A stretch of 45,329 nt of DNA from JAGVPT01 sp035505655. GTDB taxonomy: Bacteria; Bacteroidota; Ignavibacteria; UBA10030; UBA8401. The position numbers and the translations under genes were made by a program. The DNA lies in the NCBI GenBank assembly GCA_035505655.1, contig DATJQP010000064.1, forward strand, positions 1 to 45,329, given 5' to 3'. The notes beneath the pieces were generated by a model. The model searched no databases. It had not been told where the DNA came from and saw nothing but the letters and a program-made list of their open reading frames with translations. Position 1 is the stretch's first letter. Every line of letters begins with the position of its first letter. Positions 42,831 through 45,329 of this stretch are shown piece by piece.

Positions 42831-43607
42831 ATGCCACGAGTAGAACTCGCCGACCTCCTCGGTGCCGGCGCCCATTTCGGGCACCTCACCCGCCGATGGA
42901 ATCCCAAGATGAAGCCCTATATTTTTATGGAGCGGAACGGGATTCACATCATCGACCTCAAGAAATCCCAGGAACTCCTCGAAGCGGCCTGCAACGCGAT
43001 CGCGAATATCGCCGCCGAAGGAAAGAAAATTCTCTTCGTCGGAACGAAGAAGCAGGCGAAAGACGTCATCTATGAGGAGGCAAGGCGCTGCAACCAGTAC
43101 TATATCAGCGAACGGTGGCTCGGCGGCGCGCTGACGAACTTCACGACGATCCGGAAGAGTGTCAAGAGGCTCACGAACATCGAGAAGATGGAGTCCGACG
43201 GAACGTTCGACAAGATCACGAAGAAGGAGGGACTCTTCCTCACCCGCGAGAAGGACAAACTCAGCAAGACTCTCTCAGGCGTTGTCGACATGACGAGACT
43301 TCCCGGTGCCCTATTCGTTGTCGACGTCAAGAAGGAGGGCATTGCCGTCAAGGAGGCGAAGAGGCTTGGTATTCCCGTTTTCGCCATCGTCGACACGAAC
43401 TGCGATCCGGATGAGATCGACTACATCGTTCCCGGAAACGACGACGCCCTGAAGACGGTACAGATCATCACCCATGCGATCGCCGACGCAATCATCGAAG
43501 GGTCCGAACGGGCAAAAGCCCGCCAGCAGGAGGTCCCCGAGGCGCAGGAAAAACAGGAAGTGCCGGTGACGAAAGAAGAGGCGGCGAAGATCGAGGAAAA
43601 GTCGTAA
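42831..43607 (+). CDS. rpsB: 30S ribosomal protein S2
   Basis: A 258-residue S2. LLGAGAHFGHLTRRWNPKMKPYIF, GTKKQAKDVI and ERWLGGALTNFTTIRKSVKRL are family blocks. The last 30 residues are a charged Glu/Lys/Gln tail. AAAGGAA at 42819-42825 is the ribosome-binding site. Paired with tsf as usual. Confidence 0.96.
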   Translation: MPRVELADLLGAGAHFGHLTRRWNPKMKPYIFMERNGIHIIDLKKSQELLEAACNAIANIAAEGKKILFVGTKKQAKDVIYEEARRCNQYYISERWLGGALTNFTTIRKSVKRLTNIEKMESDGTFDKITKKEGLFLTREKDKLSKTLSGVVDMTRLPGALFVVDVKKEGIAVKEAKRLGIPVFAIVDTNCDPDEIDYIVPGNDDALKTVQIITHAIADAIIEGSERAKARQQEVPEAQEKQEVPVTKEEAAKIEEKS

Positions 43608-43648
43608 CCATAGATCAAACAAGATCAAGAAAGAGAAGAACAATCAGC

Positions 43649-44512
43649 ATGGCCATATCAAGCGAGACGGTAAAGAATCTCCGTGAGAAGACCGGTGCGG
43701 GGATGATGGACTGCAAACGCGCCCTTGAGGCGACGAGCGGCGACATGGAGAAGGCGGTCGAGTATCTCCGTAAGAAAGGGGCGGCTACCGCCGAGAAGCG
43801 GGCGGACCGCGTTGCCAACCAGGGAATCGTCGTCACGAAAGTCGGGGAGGGCGGGAAACTCGGCGTCATCGTCGAGATCAACAGTGAGACCGACTTTGTT
43901 GCACGGAGTCAGGATTTCATCCAATTTGCGAACGACGTGACGGCAATCGTCGAGAAGGAGCGACCTGCTTCGATCGAGGCTCTCCTGGGGCTCGAGTACG
44001 GCCCTGGAAGGAAAGTCTCTGACGCCCTTTCCGACCTCATCGGAAAGATCGGCGAGAAGATCGCGATCAGAAGGTTCGATATCATCGTCGCCGACAAGAG
44101 CGTCATCGAAGCCTACACGCACATGGGGAGCAAGATCGGCGTTCTTGTCGAGCTCGCCACGTCGACCCAGTCTGCCGAAGCGAAGACCGTCGCCCGCGAC
44201 GTGGCGATGCAGACGGCCGCCATGAGTCCTGCCGTCGTCGCGCGGGAGCATGTTGCAAAGGATGTCGTTGAGCATGAGCTCGACATTTACCGGCAGCAGG
44301 CGAAGAATGAAGGGAAGCCGGATCAGGTCGTCGACCGCATCGCAACCGGACGGCTCGAGAAGTACTACCAGGATGTCGTCCTCCTTGAGCAGAGCTTCAT
44401 CAAAGACGCGAGCAAGACGATCAAGGATGTCCTCCACGAAACGTCGACGAAGCTTAACGACACACTCACGATACGCCAGTTCAGGCGCTATCAACTCGGC
44501 GATGAGAAATAG
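43649..44512 (+). CDS. tsf: translation elongation factor Ts
   Basis: A 287-residue EF-Ts. VKNLREKTGAGMMDCKRALE is the N-terminal EF-Tu-binding motif, and the later NSETDFVARSQDFIQFAND is also conserved. It recycles EF-Tu. A 41-base gap separates it from rpsB and a terminator follows it directly. Confidence 0.96.
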   Translation: MAISSETVKNLREKTGAGMMDCKRALEATSGDMEKAVEYLRKKGAATAEKRADRVANQGIVVTKVGEGGKLGVIVEINSETDFVARSQDFIQFANDVTAIVEKERPASIEALLGLEYGPGRKVSDALSDLIGKIGEKIAIRRFDIIVADKSVIEAYTHMGSKIGVLVELATSTQSAEAKTVARDVAMQTAAMSPAVVAREHVAKDVVEHELDIYRQQAKNEGKPDQVVDRIATGRLEKYYQDVVLLEQSFIKDASKTIKDVLHETSTKLNDTLTIRQFRRYQLGDEK

Positions 44513-44522
44513 AGGTTGTCAG

Positions 44523-44550
44523 AAAGGTCTCGCAAGAGACCTTTCCTTTT
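44523..44550 (+). terminator. rho-independent terminator between tsf and pyrH
   Basis: AAAGGTCTC (44523-44531) pairs perfectly with GAGACCTTT (44536-44544) around GCAA and is followed by CCTTTTTC. An outer pairing GTCAGAAA / TTTCTGAC encloses it. It ends less than 20 bases before the pyrH start, so pyrH is either expressed by read-through or from a promoter inside tsf. Confidence 0.8.
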
Positions 44551-44567
44551 TCTGACGAGGAGAATCC

Positions 44568-45302
44568 ATGTCCGCCCCAAAATATCATCGGATCCTGTTG
44601 AAGCTCAGCGGCGAATCGCTCATGGGCGAGCGGGACTACGGGATCGATCCGAATGTCATCAGCCGGTACGCCGAGGAGATCAAATCGGTCCATCAGATGG
44701 GTGTCCAGATCGGCATCGTCATCGGGGGCGGCAACATCTACCGCGGGATCGAGAATTCGTCCGACGGAATCGACAAGGTGACGGGCGATCATATGGGGAT
44801 GCTTGCGACGGTCATCAATGCGCTGGCGCTTCAAAACGCGCTTGAGCGCCACGGGGTTTTCACCCGCTGCCAGACCGCCATCAACATGGAGCGGATCGCC
44901 GAGCCGTTCATCCGGCGCCGGGCAATACGGCACCTTGAGAAGGGGAGACTTGTCATCTTCGCCGCCGGGACCGGCAACCCCTACTTCACGACCGATACCG
45001 CGGCAGTTCTCCGCGCCATCGAAATTGAGGCGGACGTTATCGTCAAAGGAACCCGTGTCGACGGCGTCTATGACGCCGACCCCGAGAAAAACCCAGCGGC
45101 CGTCCGCTTTCAACGGATCTCGTACCAGGAGGTGCTCCGGAAAGATCTCAGGGTGATGGACCTGACGGCGATCACGCTCTGCAAGGAGAACCATCTCCCG
45201 ATTGCGATTTTCAACATGAATATTCCCTCGAATCTTCGTAAACTTGTCATGGGGGAGCCGGTCGGAACCGCGGTGGACGAGGCCGTGGCCGCGGCGCAAT
45301 AA
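44568..45302 (+). CDS. pyrH: uridylate kinase (UMP kinase)
   Basis: A 244-residue amino-acid-kinase-fold protein. LLKLSGESLMGERDYGIDP, IGIVIGGGNIYRG and FAAGTGNPYFTTDTAAVLRA are the PyrH signatures. It makes UDP from UMP. GAGGAG at 44557-44562 is the ribosome-binding site. The gene is complete, and its stop is 27 bases before the window edge. Confidence 0.96.
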   Translation: MSAPKYHRILLKLSGESLMGERDYGIDPNVISRYAEEIKSVHQMGVQIGIVIGGGNIYRGIENSSDGIDKVTGDHMGMLATVINALALQNALERHGVFTRCQTAINMERIAEPFIRRRAIRHLEKGRLVIFAAGTGNPYFTTDTAAVLRAIEIEADVIVKGTRVDGVYDADPEKNPAAVRFQRISYQEVLRKDLRVMDLTAITLCKENHLPIAIFNMNIPSNLRKLVMGEPVGTAVDEAVAAAQ

Positions 45303-45329
45303 TCCGTCAACATCTTCGGGTGATCCTAT

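Noticed and set aside
1..45329. CRISPR arrays, tRNA/rRNA genes, insertion sequences or prophage genes
   Set aside because: Scanning by eye found no regularly spaced direct repeats, no cloverleaf-like stretches, no transposase or integrase motifs and no phage genes.

Overview
The window reads as chromosomal DNA from an uncultured-type, moderately high-GC, anaerobic or facultatively anaerobic bacterium of the FCB group (Bacteroidota / Ignavibacteriota / Chlorobiota side). That placement is inference. It rests on the gene order rplM-rpsI-rpsB-tsf-pyrH, a GldG-like ABC-auxiliary protein followed by a DUF4340 protein at the left edge, and the general look of the proteins. Nearly every gene is on the + strand; only a two-gene transporter unit (28595-31541) is on the - strand. 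Many neighbours overlap by ATGA.

Left edge (1-2710): the 3' end of a GldG-like gene, a DUF4340 membrane-anchored protein, a terminator, and a rubrerythrin-like lipoprotein. 2826-7368: a complete group 3b [NiFe] hydrogenase (sulfhydrogenase) operon, hydB - cNMP-binding protein - hydG - hydD - hydA. 7488-7979: a YbaK-type tRNA deacylase. 8228-12231: a tightly coupled block of radical SAM/SPASM-like protein, small membrane protein, unknown 183-aa protein, GMC-type flavoprotein with a four-Cys motif, and a hydrogenase maturation protease. I do not recognise this block as a named system, and it is the best candidate for something undescribed. 12572-18068: a complete bidirectional NAD-linked group 3d [NiFe] hydrogenase, hoxE-F-U-Y-H, with its own protease (hoxW). 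18159-18986: an unknown multi-span membrane protein. 19150-25189: a full maturation operon hypA-B-F-(HypC paralogue)-C-D-E, in which the extra HypC-like protein lacks the essential second-position cysteine.

25395-28143: a four-subunit 2-oxoacid:ferredoxin oxidoreductase (VorB-type alpha subunit), followed by a small ferritin-like protein and a terminator. 28595-31541 (-): a nucleobase permease and a CNT nucleoside transporter. 31943-41720: a self-contained lipoate/2-oxoacid dehydrogenase cluster, lpd - lipB - fused E1 alpha/beta - E2 - lipA - pdhA - pdhB - E2, preceded by a good promoter and a strong terminator lying inside the leader just before lpd, which has the geometry of an attenuator. 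41811-45302: rplM, rpsI, rpsB, tsf and pyrH, with a promoter before rplM and a terminator just before pyrH.

Together the genes describe hydrogen and redox economy. Two cytoplasmic NAD(P)-linked hydrogenases share one Hyp maturation set, and a ferredoxin-linked oxoacid oxidoreductase sits beside NAD-linked oxoacid dehydrogenases, so electrons from carbon oxidation can reach NAD(P)H, ferredoxin or H2. Short intergenic elements before hox, hyp and the oxoacid:ferredoxin operon resemble each other or sigma-54 promoters and hint at shared control. No tRNA, rRNA, CRISPR array, insertion sequence or prophage gene was seen.
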